Below, in pieces: positions 35,001 to 43,588 of a stretch of DNA of 64,000 nt. The stretch comes from UBA9676 sp963837105. Its GTDB lineage: Bacteria > Actinomycetota > Actinomycetes > Streptosporangiales > Streptosporangiaceae. The translations under genes were made by a program, and so were the position numbers. The DNA lies in NCBI GenBank assembly GCA_963837105.1, contig CAWIMG010000016.1:62001-126000 (forward strand). Reading direction: 5' to 3'. The notes beneath the pieces are model-generated. The model did not search any database, was not told the DNA's origin, and saw nothing but the letters and a program-made list of their open reading frames with translations. How positions within the stretch are numbered: the first letter of the stretch is position 1; every line of letters starts with the position of its first letter.

Positions 35001-37220
35001 GGAGGCGGCGGAGCGGTGTGCCGAGCCGGCCGCGGTGCCCGGCTGGCTGGCCGAGCTGGCTGCCCGGCGGCGGGCGATCGAGGTGCGGGTCGCCGGCGAG
35101 GAACGGTGGGCGGCGATCGAGGACGCCGGGCGGCTGCGGGACGCGCTCGGGGTGCCGCTGCCGGTGGGGGTGCCGGTCGCCTTCACCGAGCCGGTGCCCG
35201 AGCCGCTGGAAGACCTGGTAGCCAGATACGCCCGCAGCCACGGCCCGTTCACCACCGCCGACGTCGCGCACCGGTACGGCCTGGGCCAGGCGCCGGTGAC
35301 CGGCGCACTGCGGCGGCTGGCCGCCCAGGGCCGGGTCAGCGAGGGCGAGTTCCTGCCCGGCGGGCGGGGCGCCGAATGGTGCGATACGACCGTGCTGCGG
35401 CTGCTGCGGCGGCGCTGCCTGGCCCGGCTGCGCAAGGAGGCCGAGCCGGTGCCGCCGGCCGCGCTGGCGGCATTCCTGCCGGTCTGGCAGGAGGCGGGAC
35501 AGCGGCTGCCGCGCCGCGGGCCGGATGGCCGGGCACACGGCTGGCGGCTGGCCGGGGCGGACGCCGTCTACGAGGCGCTGGAGCAGCTGGCCGGGGCGCC
35601 GGTGCCCGCATCCGCGCTGGAGACGCTGGTGCTGCCGGGCCGGGTGCCCGGCTACAACGGTGCCCTGCTGGATGAACTGACCTCGGCCGGTGAGGTGGTC
35701 TGGGCCGGCGCGGGCGGCCTGCCGGGCGGCGACGGCTGGCTGGTGCTGGCGCCCGCGCACACGGCCCCGCAGTTGCTGCCACCGGTGCCGGACTTCACCA
35801 TGACCCCACTGCACGAGGCGGTCCTGGCCGCGCTGGACGGCGGTGGCGGGCTGTTCTTCCGGATGATCGTGCAGCGGGTGGCGGCCTGCCTGCCGGAGGC
35901 GGAGCAGCGGGGCCTGACCGACCTGGCGGTGGCGGCCGCGATCTGGGATCTGGTGTGGGCCGGGCGGCTGACCAATGACACGCTCGCGCCGTTGCGCACC
36001 GTGCTGGGTGCCGGCCGCCCGGTACTCGGCTCGGGCCGGCGCGGCCGGGCGATAGCCGGCGGTGACGGCGCGGCCGCCGGGTCGCTGACCGGGCCAGGGC
36101 CGGGTGGGCGGGGCGGAACCGGCCGGCCGGGTGGGCTGGGCCGGCCGGGCTTGTCCGGGGGGCCGGGCTTGTCCGGGGGGCCGGGCCTGTCCGCCGGGAC
36201 GGGCTTGTCCGGCGGGACGGGCACGGCGGGCTGGCTGCCGCTGGCGGGCCGGCCTGGCCGGTACCCGGCCGGCGGCCCGGTTCTGGCCGGGCGGCGCTGC
36301 CCAGCCGGACCGGGCCGCCCACTGTCAGCGGCCGGTGGTCGCTGCTGCCGGACCCTGACCCGGACCAGACCCGGCGGCTGCACACGCTGGCCAGGACCCT
36401 GCTGGCCCGGCACGGCATCCTGACCAAGGGTGCAGTGTTGGCCGAACGGGTGCCGGGCGGGTTCGGTGCGCTCTACCCGGTGCTGCGGGCGATGGAAGAG
36501 GCTGGCCAGTGCCGTCGCGGGTACTTCGTGGAGGGCTTGGGTGGTGCCCAGTTCGCGCTGCCCGGCGCGGTCGACCGGATGCGGGCACTCGCCGGCGATA
36601 TGGCCGGCACTGGTGAGACTGCGGGCGCGTCCGGGCCGGGCGTGGCTGGGCCGGGCGTGGCCGGGGGGATGGCCGCCGCAGGTACCGGCGGCTGGCCAGG
36701 GGCCCCGGCGGAGGTGACCGGTGCCGCCGGCTGGTCCGCGATCACACCCGAACCGGCCCCGCCAGGTGGCTGGCCCGGGTCCCCGGCCAGACGGGAAGGC
36801 CCCGGTGGCACGGCCGGCCGGGAGGGCGCTGGCGAGCAGGCCGGGCCACGGGCGACGGTGCTGGCCGCGGGCGACCCGGCCAACCCGTACGGTGCCGCGT
36901 TGCCGTGGCCGGCCCGGCCGGGCGAGGTGCCGGGCGGCCACCGGCCGGGCCGCAAGGCGGGCGCGCTAGTGGTGCTGTCCGGCGGCGACCTTGTCCTGTA
37001 TGTGGAACGCGGCGGCAAGACGCTGCTGTCCTGGACGGCCGACCCCGAGGTGCTGGTCCCGGCGGCAGCCGGACTGGCCGAAGCGGTCCGCGGCGGGGCG
37101 CTCGGCCGGCTGACCGTCGAGCGGGCCGACGGCTCGGGGGTGTACGAATCGCCGCTCGCCCAGGCACTCGCCGACGCCGGGTTCCGGCCCACCCCCCGGG
37201 GCCTGCGCCTGCGCGGCTAG
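32038..37220 (+). CDS. lhr: Lhr-family ATP-dependent helicase (frameshifted)
   Basis: Large superfamily 2 DNA helicase implicated in DNA repair. About 1,730 residues when both frames are joined, against roughly 1,500 for Lhr. Motifs: IAPTGSGKTLAAFLWAL (I), ILDEVHAIAGNKRG (II, DEVH), GLSATVRP (III) and LQRTGRAGHHVG (VI), followed by the Lhr winged-helix and long C-terminal core. The main frame runs to 36423, but family sequence after an 18-nt repeat (GRWSLLPDPDPDQTRRLHTLARTLL onward) lies in another frame from about 36270 to 37220. This fits one missing base near 36240-36270. GATAGGAAG precedes the GTG start. The extra length is mostly Gly/Pro-rich insert. Confidence 0.92.
36147..36218 (+). 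repeat. 18-nt in-frame tandem repeat in lhr
   Basis: Four 18-nt units (GGGCTTGTCCGGGGGGCC type) encode hexapeptides GLSGGP / GLSAGT / GLSGGT. They lie in a Gly-rich linker between the Lhr core and its last domain, next to the frameshift. Confidence 0.85.
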
Positions 37221-37241
37221 CCCGCCCGGTGGCGGGCTAGC
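37216..37241. terminator. Perfect hairpin containing both lhr and P450 stop codons
   Basis: GCTAGCCCGCC (37216-37226) and GGCGGGCTAGC (37231-37241) form a perfect 11-bp stem with loop CGGT. The left arm contains the lhr TAG and the right arm the P450 TAG on the other strand. It is a compact bidirectional terminator for a convergent pair. Confidence 0.8.
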
Positions 37242-38625
37242 GAGCGGCCGTCCCGTCCCAGCGGACGGCCAGCGACGGCGGCTTGCGGAAGACGAGCCCG
37301 CGCGGGACGCTCGGCCGGTCCGGGTCCAGCCGTAGTCCGGGCAGGCGCAGGACCGCCCGCACCGCCGCCTGTGCCTCCAGCCGGGCCAGATGCGCTCCCA
37401 GGCAGAAGTGGGGGCCGTGCGCGAAGGCCAGGTGAGCCCGGGCGTTCGGGCGGCGGATGTCGAACGTGTCAGGGGCCGCGAACACGGCCGGGTCCCGCCC
37501 TGCTCCCGCCAGCGACACGATGACCAGGTCTCCCTGTGGGATGGCGGCCGGCCCCAGCCGGGTATCGCGGGTGGCGTACCGGTCCACCACCGCCGCCGCC
37601 GGCTCGAGCCGGACTGACTCCTCCACCGCGGCCGGGATGAGCCCCGGATCCGCCTTGACCATGGCGAGCTGGTCAGGATGGCGGAGCAGATGCAAGATCA
37701 CATTACTGATCATGCCCTCGGTGGTCTCGATGCCGCCGAACAGCAGCACAGCCGCGTTGGACACCACTTCGCTGGCGGCCAGGCGGCCGACAGCCGCGCC
37801 ATCGGCAGCCGCGCCGCCGGCAGCCGCGCCGCCGGTAACCGCACCGCCGGTAACCGCACCGCTGGTAACCGCGCCACCGGCAGCCGCGCCGCCGGTAGAC
37901 CTGCCGCCGGTAGCCGCATTGCCGGTAGCGCCGGTCCCGGACAGCGCGCCCTGGGCCGCGTCGGCGAGCAGCGACTCGCCCGGCCCGGAACTGCCGATCA
38001 CCTCGCGCAGGCTCGCGTCCAGCATCCGGAACGCCGCGGCCCCGGCCGGGCTCACCGGGGTGTGCGGTGCGCCCGCCAGGTCCGACACCGCGGCCACGAT
38101 CGCGCCGTACCAGCCGAGCAAGGTGCCGGGATCGACCTGGCCCAGCCCCAGTGCCTCCGCCATCACCCCGGCCGCCAGCGGGGCGGCCAGGGCCTGCCGT
38201 AGATCGGCGGCACCGGCCGGGTCAAGTCCAGCCACCAGGCGGTCCGCCGCCGCGGTCACGTAACCGGCCAGCCGGGAGCGGATCTCCCGGTGGCTGAAGC
38301 CGTGGCTGAACGGCGCCCGGTGACGGCCGTGCTCGGCCCCGTCCAGGGAGAGCATGCTCGGCCCGACCACCCGGGCGGTGGAGAACCGTGGGTCGTCCAC
38401 GGTGAAGGCGGCACTGTCGCGCAGCACCCGCAGCGCGAGTTCCCGGCTGGAAACCAGCCACCCGCCGAGCGCGGGCAGCCAGGAAACCGGCTCCGTGGCC
38501 CGCAGCAGGGCCAGGACCGGGTGCGGGTCGGCGTCGAGATCGGCCCGGCTGACGGCCGCGCCGAGCGGGAAGGCGTCGCGGCCGGCCGCCGGTTCGGCCG
38601 GACGCGGCTCGGGCAGGCCGGCCAC
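37237..38625 (-). CDS. Cytochrome P450 with repeat-expanded loop
   Basis: Heme-thiolate monooxygenase of bacterial class I type, substrate unknown, 462 residues against a usual ~400. Heme-ligand motif: FAHGPHFCLGAHLAR. ExxR motif: EESVRLEP. I-helix acid/Thr: FGGIETTEGM. Between the G/H region and the I helix is an insert of about 50 residues of Gly/Ala/Thr/Val pentapeptide repeats from a 15-nt minisatellite. No ferredoxin or ferredoxin reductase gene is adjacent. It is convergent with lhr. Confidence 0.93.
   Translation of the reverse strand: MAGLPEPRPAEPAAGRDAFPLGAAVSRADLDADPHPVLALLRATEPVSWLPALGGWLVSSRELALRVLRDSAAFTVDDPRFSTARVVGPSMLSLDGAEHGRHRAPFSHGFSHREIRSRLAGYVTAAADRLVAGLDPAGAADLRQALAAPLAAGVMAEALGLGQVDPGTLLGWYGAIVAAVSDLAGAPHTPVSPAGAAAFRMLDASLREVIGSSGPGESLLADAAQGALSGTGATGNAATGGRSTGGAAAGGAVTSGAVTGGAVTGGAAAGGAAADGAAVGRLAASEVVSNAAVLLFGGIETTEGMISNVILHLLRHPDQLAMVKADPGLIPAAVEESVRLEPAAAVVDRYATRDTRLGPAAIPQGDLVIVSLAGAGRDPAVFAAPDTFDIRRPNARAHLAFAHGPHFCLGAHLARLEAQAAVRAVLRLPGLRLDPDRPSVPRGLVFRKPPSLAVRWDGTAAR
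37789..37923. repeat. 15-nt in-frame tandem repeat in the P450 gene
   Basis: Nine 15-nt units of the type GGCAGCCGCGCCGCC / GGTAACCGCACCGCC on the plus strand, read in the P450 frame as pentapeptides such as GGAVT and GGAAA. The units differ by point changes and keep the frame. Confidence 0.9.
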
Positions 38626-38800
38626 GCTGCCGACGCTAGCGCACCCGGCCGCGGGCGCGGGCCATCGGCGGGAGGCCGGGCTGCCGGCGGGGGGCCGAGG
38701 CTGCCGGCGGCGCCGGGGCTACCGGCGGGGCCGGGGCGCCGGCGGGAGGCCACGCCACCGGCCAGCGGCCGGGCACCCACAGATCGGGCCGCCGACCCGG
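38626..38800. other. Spacer between the P450 and rrf2 starts
   Basis: A divergent spacer of about 175 nt, very GC-rich, with repeated CCGGCGGG words around 38685-38750. No gene is seen. It should contain the P450 promoter. Confidence 0.4.
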
Positions 38801-38806
38801 CATAAT
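38801..38806 (+). promoter_or_regulatory. -10 element of a probably leaderless rrf2 transcript
   Basis: CATAAT lies 7 nt before the ATG at 38814, so transcription would start at or next to the start codon. No ribosome binding site precedes that ATG. This is the arrangement of leaderless genes, which are common in actinomycetes. Confidence 0.5.
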
Positions 38807-38813
38807 GCTTGAC

Positions 38814-39272
38814 ATGCGACTGTCCGCGCGCGCCGACTACGCACTCCGGGCGGCGATCGAGCTTGCCGCCGCCGGGGATGGGCACGTTACCGCTGAGCAG
38901 CTGGCGAGGGCGCAGCGGATCCCCGGCAAGTTCCTGGAAGCGATCCTGACCCAGTTGCGGCGGGCGGGACTGGTGCGCAGCCAGCGCGGCCCGGACGGCG
39001 GGTTCTGGCTGGCCCGGCCGGCGGAGGAGATCTCGCTGGCGGACATCATCCGGGCCATCGACGGGCCGCTGGTCAACGTCCGCGGCGAGCGGCCTGAGAA
39101 GGTTGGCTACAGCGGCGTGGCAGAGCCACTGCAAACGGTCTGGATCGCGTTGCGCGCGAACGAGCGGGCCATCCTGGAAGAGGTCACGCTGGCGCACCTG
39201 GTGTCCCGTGACCTGCCGCTGCGGGTCAGGGAGCTGGCCGACAACCCGCGGGCGTGGGCGAGCGGCTCCTAG
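38814..39272 (+). CDS. Rrf2-family transcriptional regulator (no cysteines)
   Basis: Winged-helix regulator, 152 residues: MRLSARADYALRAAIELA, QLARAQRIPGKFLEAILTQLRRAGLV and RGPDGGFWLARPAEEISLADIIRAIDGPL. The Rrf2 DNA-binding helix and wing are clear. Fe-S-binding members (IscR, NsrR, RsrR) have three Cys or equivalent ligands in the dimerisation region; this protein has no cysteine at all, so it should not be a classical Fe-S sensor. The ATG at 38814 matches the family start; another lies 9 nt upstream. The target is unknown; the divergent P450 is a candidate. Confidence 0.9.
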   Translation: MRLSARADYALRAAIELAAAGDGHVTAEQLARAQRIPGKFLEAILTQLRRAGLVRSQRGPDGGFWLARPAEEISLADIIRAIDGPLVNVRGERPEKVGYSGVAEPLQTVWIALRANERAILEEVTLAHLVSRDLPLRVRELADNPRAWASGS

Positions 39273-39340
39273 CGTCCTGAGTCATTGAATCCGCTGCCAG
39301 TCTGGCAGGGAGAAGACCTCGCAGGCGCCGGCCGTGACGG

Positions 39341-39781
39341 TCAGGCCGGGACCATGTCGGTCAGATCGCTGATCTGCCGGGTCACCTCGTCATCGAAGGC
39401 GGGCGGCTGGCCGGGCGGCAGCTTCACGGTCAGCACATCGGCACCCGCGCTGGTGAACACGGCGGGCGGCTGGCGGGAATCCATGCCGACCGCGGGCGGC
39501 TGCAGGGCCGGTTCCCTGGCCCCGGCCAGCACCGGCTCGTTCTGCAGTTCGGCGAGCGCGAAGTTGTCCGACACCTCGCGGAACACCTGCGACATCGGCG
39601 TCTTCAGCGCGGAGCAGATGGCAGCCAGCAGCTCCGAGGATGCTTCCTTCTGGCCACGCTCGACTTCGGACAGGTAACCGAGGGACACCCGGGCGGCAGC
39701 GGAGACCTCACGGAGGGTGCGACCCTGCCGCAGGCGCAGCCGCCGCAGCGCGTCACCGAGCAAGTGACGAAGCAGGACCAT
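39341..39781 (-). CDS. clgR: ClgR, XRE-family activator of clp protease genes
   Basis: 146 residues. N-terminal HTH: LLGDALRRLRLRQGRTLREVS, ARVSLGYLSEVERGQKEASSELLAAICSAL. This closely fits ClgR of Streptomyces, Mycobacterium and Corynebacterium, which activates clp and other protein-quality genes and is itself degraded by ClpP. The position next to cinA-pgsA supports the assignment. A match to the Corynebacterium ClgR site lies about 85 nt upstream, so autoregulation is likely. Confidence 0.92.
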   Translation of the reverse strand: MVLLRHLLGDALRRLRLRQGRTLREVSAAARVSLGYLSEVERGQKEASSELLAAICSALKTPMSQVFREVSDNFALAELQNEPVLAGAREPALQPPAVGMDSRQPPAVFTSAGADVLTVKLPPGQPPAFDDEVTRQISDLTDMVPA

Positions 39782-39864
39782 GGTCGCGCTCCCTTCCGCG
39801 GGGTCAGCCTTACGCTTCCACGGTACCTGGCTTCACCGACACTATGGGAGAGCGCAGCCTGCCG

Positions 39865-39882
39865 TGTTCGCTGATGACGTAA
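39865..39882 (-). promoter_or_regulatory. ClgR binding site upstream of clgR
   Basis: TGTTCGCTGATGACGTAA agrees with the Corynebacterium glutamicum ClgR consensus as I recall it (WNNWCGCYNANRGCGWWS) at all but two defined positions. It lies between cinA and clgR, in front of clgR. Binding itself is an inference. Confidence 0.5.
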
Positions 39883-39890
39883 CACTGTAA

Positions 39891-40412
39891 TCAGGCCCCT
39901 TCTTCCCCCATCACGCTCCAGACCAGCCGCAGGCAGCGAGCCACCGTCTGCCGCCGGATCTCCGGCCGACTCCCGGCCAGCGCCAGGGTCTCGGCAACCG
40001 TGCTGCCCCCTGACCGCACCGCGATATGCACCGTGCCGGGCGGCTTGCCTTCGGCCGGGTCGGGCCCCGCCACCCCGGTGGTGGCAACCCCGACGTCGGC
40101 CTTCAGCCGCTGCTGGACACCTGCCGCCATGGCCGCGGCCACCTCCGGATCCACCGCGCCGCGCGCCGCCAGCAGGTCGGCGGGCACGCCGAGCAGAGCA
40201 GCCTTGAGGTCGGTGGCATAGGCGATGACGCCGCCCCGGAACACCACGGACGCCCCCGGCACTGCGGTGATCGTGGCACCGAGCAGGCCACCGGTCAGGG
40301 ATTCGGCCACCGCGATCGTCCGCCGTTGCTCGGTCAGTGCGGCCACGATCCGCTGGGCCAGATCGGCAGCCCCGGCCGCCGGGCTGGGGACGCCCCGCTC
40401 CGGACTGGGCAC
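39891..40412 (-). CDS. cinA: CinA-family nicotinamide-nucleotide amidohydrolase
   Basis: 173 residues, corresponding to the stand-alone CinA C-terminal domain (PncC), which deamidates NMN to nicotinic acid mononucleotide. Signature segments: TIAVAESLTGGLLGATIT, FRGGVIAYATDLKAALLGV, and GVATTGVAGPDPAEGKPPGTV. The GTG start is followed by a short repeated PSPERGVPSPAAG leader. The order pgsA-cinA-clgR is conserved in actinomycetes. Confidence 0.93.
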   Translation of the reverse strand: MPSPERGVPSPAAGAADLAQRIVAALTEQRRTIAVAESLTGGLLGATITAVPGASVVFRGGVIAYATDLKAALLGVPADLLAARGAVDPEVAAAMAAGVQQRLKADVGVATTGVAGPDPAEGKPPGTVHIAVRSGGSTVAETLALAGSRPEIRRQTVARCLRLVWSVMGEEGA

Positions 40413-40472
40413 GCCTCGCCCCGGGCTGGCCGTGCCCTTGCCCCGGGCTGGCCACAGTGCGGCCCGCGCCAG

Positions 40473-41093
40473 TCACGACGCGGCCCGGGCCGGGCCAGGC
40501 GGCGGCCGCCGGTGCAGCCGAATCGCCCGCACCGTGTAGTCCACGCCGGTGACCACGGTGACGATCACCGCCGCGGTCATGGTCACCTCGCGGGCCACCG
40601 CCCATGGTCCCGGCAGCACGTACAGGGCGATGGCCACCACCTGGAGCAGGGTCTTGAGCTTGCCGCCCCGGCTGGCCGCGATTACTCCCCGCCGGATCAC
40701 CCAGAACCGCAGCACCGTGACCCAGATTTCCCGCGCCAAGATCACCACGGTCACCCACCAGGGCAGTTCGCCCAGTGCCGAGAGCGTCACCAGCGCCGCA
40801 CCGGTGAGCGCCTTGTCGGCGACCGGATCGGCGATCTTCCCGAAGTCGGTGATCAGGCCACGGCGGCGGGCGATCCGGCCATCCAGCAGGTCGGTCACCG
40901 ACGCCACGGCGAAGACGGCGAACGCCACTATTCGCCAGCCGTCCCCGCCCGCCAGCAGGCAGGCGACGAAGACCGGCACCAGCGCCAGCCGGAGCACAGT
41001 GAGCGCGTTCGCCGCGTTGATCAGCCCCGGCGGGGCGAGTGCGGGCCGCGCCACCCCCGGGGACGGCGGCTCACTGCCCGGCACCATCCGCAC
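40473..41093 (-). CDS. pgsA: CDP-diacylglycerol-glycerol-3-phosphate 3-phosphatidyltransferase
   Basis: Integral membrane enzyme of the CDP-alcohol phosphatidyltransferase family, 206 residues, making phosphatidylglycerol phosphate. The catalytic motif is visible as DLLDGRIARRRG followed by TDFGKIADPVADK. Several hydrophobic helices follow the N-terminal ALTVLRLALVPVFVACLLAGG. A paralogue such as a cardiolipin or PIP synthase is less likely given the gene order. The GTG start lies 12 nt after the rimO stop. Confidence 0.93.
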   Translation of the reverse strand: MRMVPGSEPPSPGVARPALAPPGLINAANALTVLRLALVPVFVACLLAGGDGWRIVAFAVFAVASVTDLLDGRIARRRGLITDFGKIADPVADKALTGAALVTLSALGELPWWVTVVILAREIWVTVLRFWVIRRGVIAASRGGKLKTLLQVVAIALYVLPGPWAVAREVTMTAAVIVTVVTGVDYTVRAIRLHRRPPPGPARAAS

Positions 41094-41105
41094 GGCCCTG
41101 CCCGG

Positions 41106-42587
41106 TCAGTGCGGCTGGCCTAGCCGCGCCGCGGCGGGAAGGACCTCCGCTACCAGGTCCACGCCGTCGGACCCGGTCACGGTGGCGGCCGCCAGGCTGC
41201 CCACGGCCAGCGGCACCGGGGAGCGGACGCTGGTGACCCCATCCACGTCCGGCCCCTGATGGGCGGCTCGGCCCTGGTAGAGCTGGTCACCCAGGTCGGC
41301 CTCGATGAGCACGTCGACGGTGCTGCCCACCCGGTCCGCGGCCCGCTGGGCCATCAGCTCCTCGGCCAGGTCGGACAGGTCGTCCGCCCGCCGGTCGATC
41401 TCCCCCTGGTCGAGCTGGCCCGGCAGGGCGGCGGCCGTGGTTCCCTCCTCGTCGGAGTAGCCGAACACGCCGATCGCATCCAGCCGGGCATGTGACAGGA
41501 ATCGCTCCAGCTCGGCCAGGTCACTGGTGGTCTCGCCGGGGAACCCGACGATGAAGTTGGACCGGACGCCCGCGTCCGGGCACACCTGCCGGATCTGGTC
41601 GAGCAGGGCGCAGAACCGGTCACCGTCGCCGAACCGGCGCATGGCCCGCAGCACGCTGCCGCTGCCGTGCTGGAACGACAGGTCGAAGTAGGGGGCGACG
41701 CCGGGGGTGCTGGTCATCACCGTGATCAGGCCCGGCCGCATCTCGGCCGGCTGCAGGTAGCTCACCCGGACCCGGGCGATACCGGGCACCGCCGCCAGCG
41801 CGGGCAGCAGGCCGTCCAGTGCCCGCAGGTCGCCCAGGTCCTTGCCGTAGGAGGTGGAGTTCTCGCTGACCAGCAGCAGCTCGCTGACTCCCTGGGTGGC
41901 CAGCCACTCCGCCTCGGCAACCACGTCGGCCGGGGGGCGGGACAGGAACGCGCCCCGGAAGGCCGGGATCGCGCAGAAACTGCACCGGCGATCACAGCCG
42001 GATGCGATCTTGAGCGGCGCGACCGGGCCGTCACCCAGCCGGCGCCGGAAGATCCGTGGCCCGGACGCCGGGGCCGCCCCAGGTGGCAGGTCGGCGATCC
42101 CGCCACCGGGACCGGCCGGGCCGGGCCCTCGCATGGCGTGACCTGGCACATGCGGGTGAACGGTGCCTGCCCGGTCGGCCGGGGCCAGCGGGAGCAGCCG
42201 GCGCCGGTCGCGCGGCTCGTGTGCGGGCAGCCGCAGGCCGGCCAGCACGTCGTCCAGCCGGGCGGCGATGTCGGCATAGTCGTCAAAACTGAGGATCTGC
42301 GCCTCGGGCAGCACCTCGGCAAGCTGGTTCCCGTACCGCTCGGCCAGGCACCCCACCGCCACGACCCTGGTGTCGCCGACGGCGGCGTCCAGCAGTTCCC
42401 CGATCGACTCGTGCTTCGCCGCCTCGATGAAGCCGCAGGTGTTGACCAGGACGACACTCGCGTCCCGGTCATCGGTGACCGACCAGCCGGCCGCGGTCAG
42501 CCGGCCGGCGAGTTCCTCGGAGTCCACCTCGTTCCGCGCGCAGCCAAGGGTCACCAGGCTGACGGTCCGCGGGGGCCCGGCCAGCAT
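41106..42587 (-). CDS. rimO: Ribosomal protein S12 methylthiotransferase RimO
   Basis: Radical SAM methylthiotransferase that modifies Asp88/89 of S12. It has 493 residues. UPF0004 domain: VTLGCARNEVDSEELAGRL, LVNTCGFIEAAKHES and VGCLAERYG. Radical SAM motif: SGCDRRCSFCAIPAFRG. C-terminal TRAM domain with RVGSTVDVLIEADLG. An insert of about 40 residues precedes the radical SAM motif. TAGGAAC precedes the ATG at 42587. Distinguished from MiaB by CARN rather than CQMN. Confidence 0.95.
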   Translation of the reverse strand: MLAGPPRTVSLVTLGCARNEVDSEELAGRLTAAGWSVTDDRDASVVLVNTCGFIEAAKHESIGELLDAAVGDTRVVAVGCLAERYGNQLAEVLPEAQILSFDDYADIAARLDDVLAGLRLPAHEPRDRRRLLPLAPADRAGTVHPHVPGHAMRGPGPAGPGGGIADLPPGAAPASGPRIFRRRLGDGPVAPLKIASGCDRRCSFCAIPAFRGAFLSRPPADVVAEAEWLATQGVSELLLVSENSTSYGKDLGDLRALDGLLPALAAVPGIARVRVSYLQPAEMRPGLITVMTSTPGVAPYFDLSFQHGSGSVLRAMRRFGDGDRFCALLDQIRQVCPDAGVRSNFIVGFPGETTSDLAELERFLSHARLDAIGVFGYSDEEGTTAAALPGQLDQGEIDRRADDLSDLAEELMAQRAADRVGSTVDVLIEADLGDQLYQGRAAHQGPDVDGVTSVRSPVPLAVGSLAAATVTGSDGVDLVAEVLPAAARLGQPH

Positions 42588-42668
42588 GTTCCTACGACTC
42601 GACGGCACACCGGAAGACTACGGTAAACCGGGCCGTGGCCGGGCCCCGCCCGCGTTGCCCGGTGAGCA

Positions 42669-43424
42669 TCAGCCCGTCGCGGTGGTGGGCAGTTTCCGGT
42701 CCGGCCCGAAACTGAGGGTCAGCGGCTGGCCGGGCGAGCCGGGACGGCCCAGCTTCTTGCCGTCCACGGTGAGCAGGATCCCGCCCGGATTGCCGATCTG
42801 CATGACCACCGTGTGCCGGAAGGTCCAGGTCTTGCTGCTGCCGCTGACGATGTAGGCCTGGGTCAGGTACTGGCCGCTTGGCCTGGTGAACTCGACCCAG
42901 CAGTCCTGCAGGGCGGTCAGCTGGATCACCACCATGTGCGGGTGGGCCGGCGCGGCGGACGGCGCTGGCGAGTGCACGGCGGCCGCCGCGTGATGGTGCG
43001 TGGCCGGCTGGTGGCCACCGGCCGCCGCCGGATGGGACGGGCCGGTGACCGCGGTCAGCACCCGGTAGCCGCCGTAGCCCAGCACCAGCACCAGCACCAC
43101 GATCATCGCCAGGCTCCAGTTGGGCCTGCGCCGCTCCTTCAGCTTGATCGGGGTGGACGGCTCGAACACGTCGGCGGCCCGCATCGCCTGCGGCGCGCCG
43201 TGCGCGGCGTCGTACTCCTGGACGAGTTCCTCCGGATCGGTCCCGACCGCGCGCGCGATGCTGCGGATGTGGCCCCGGGCGTAGAAGTCGCCGCCGCAGG
43301 CGGAGAAGTCATCGCGCTCGATTCCCCGGATGATCGTCTCCCGGATGCAGGTCCGCTGGCTGACCTGCGTGACGGTGAGACCGGCCTGGCTGCGAGCCTG
43401 GGCCAGCTCGTCACCGATGCTCAC
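42669..43424 (-). CDS. RodZ-like helix-turn-helix membrane protein
   Basis: 251 residues. N-terminal HTH (IGDELAQARSQAGLTVTQVS, TCIRETIIRGIERDDFSACGGDFYARGHIRSIARAVG), one membrane helix (WSLAMIVVLVLVLGYGGYRVL), a His/Pro/Ala-rich linker and a C-terminal DUF4115-like beta domain (DCWVEFTRPSGQYL, GNPGGILLTVDGKKLG). This is the RodZ layout, a cytoskeletal and cell-shape factor. Actinomycete versions are poorly characterised. GGAGG precedes the GTG at 43424. It lies between ftsK and rimO as in Streptomyces. Confidence 0.85.
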   Translation of the reverse strand: MSIGDELAQARSQAGLTVTQVSQRTCIRETIIRGIERDDFSACGGDFYARGHIRSIARAVGTDPEELVQEYDAAHGAPQAMRAADVFEPSTPIKLKERRRPNWSLAMIVVLVLVLGYGGYRVLTAVTGPSHPAAAGGHQPATHHHAAAAVHSPAPSAAPAHPHMVVIQLTALQDCWVEFTRPSGQYLTQAYIVSGSSKTWTFRHTVVMQIGNPGGILLTVDGKKLGRPGSPGQPLTLSFGPDRKLPTTATG

Positions 43425-43588
43425 ACCGCGCCTCCACGTGGTTGTGGCACTGCCTGCCGCCCGGGGCCGCGGCACAGTGTCCTACGCCGAACCGGTCCCG
43501 ACCCGGGACCGGTAACCAAGTGTAGACATGGCACCGACTCGCCGTCAGGGCCAAGCCCGCGTCGCCGTCCGGGCCAGGCCAGCGCCGG

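Noticed and set aside
31750..35814. A 1,354-codon open frame on the minus strand
   Set aside because: It runs antisense to lhr, is rich in Arg/Pro/Gly/His and shows no family motif. In DNA of this GC content long spurious frames opposite real genes are expected.
36435..37220. A separate gene after lhr
   Set aside because: Its sequence is the C-terminal domain of Lhr in a shifted frame, and in-frame homology extends upstream of 36435 without a start or ribosome binding site.
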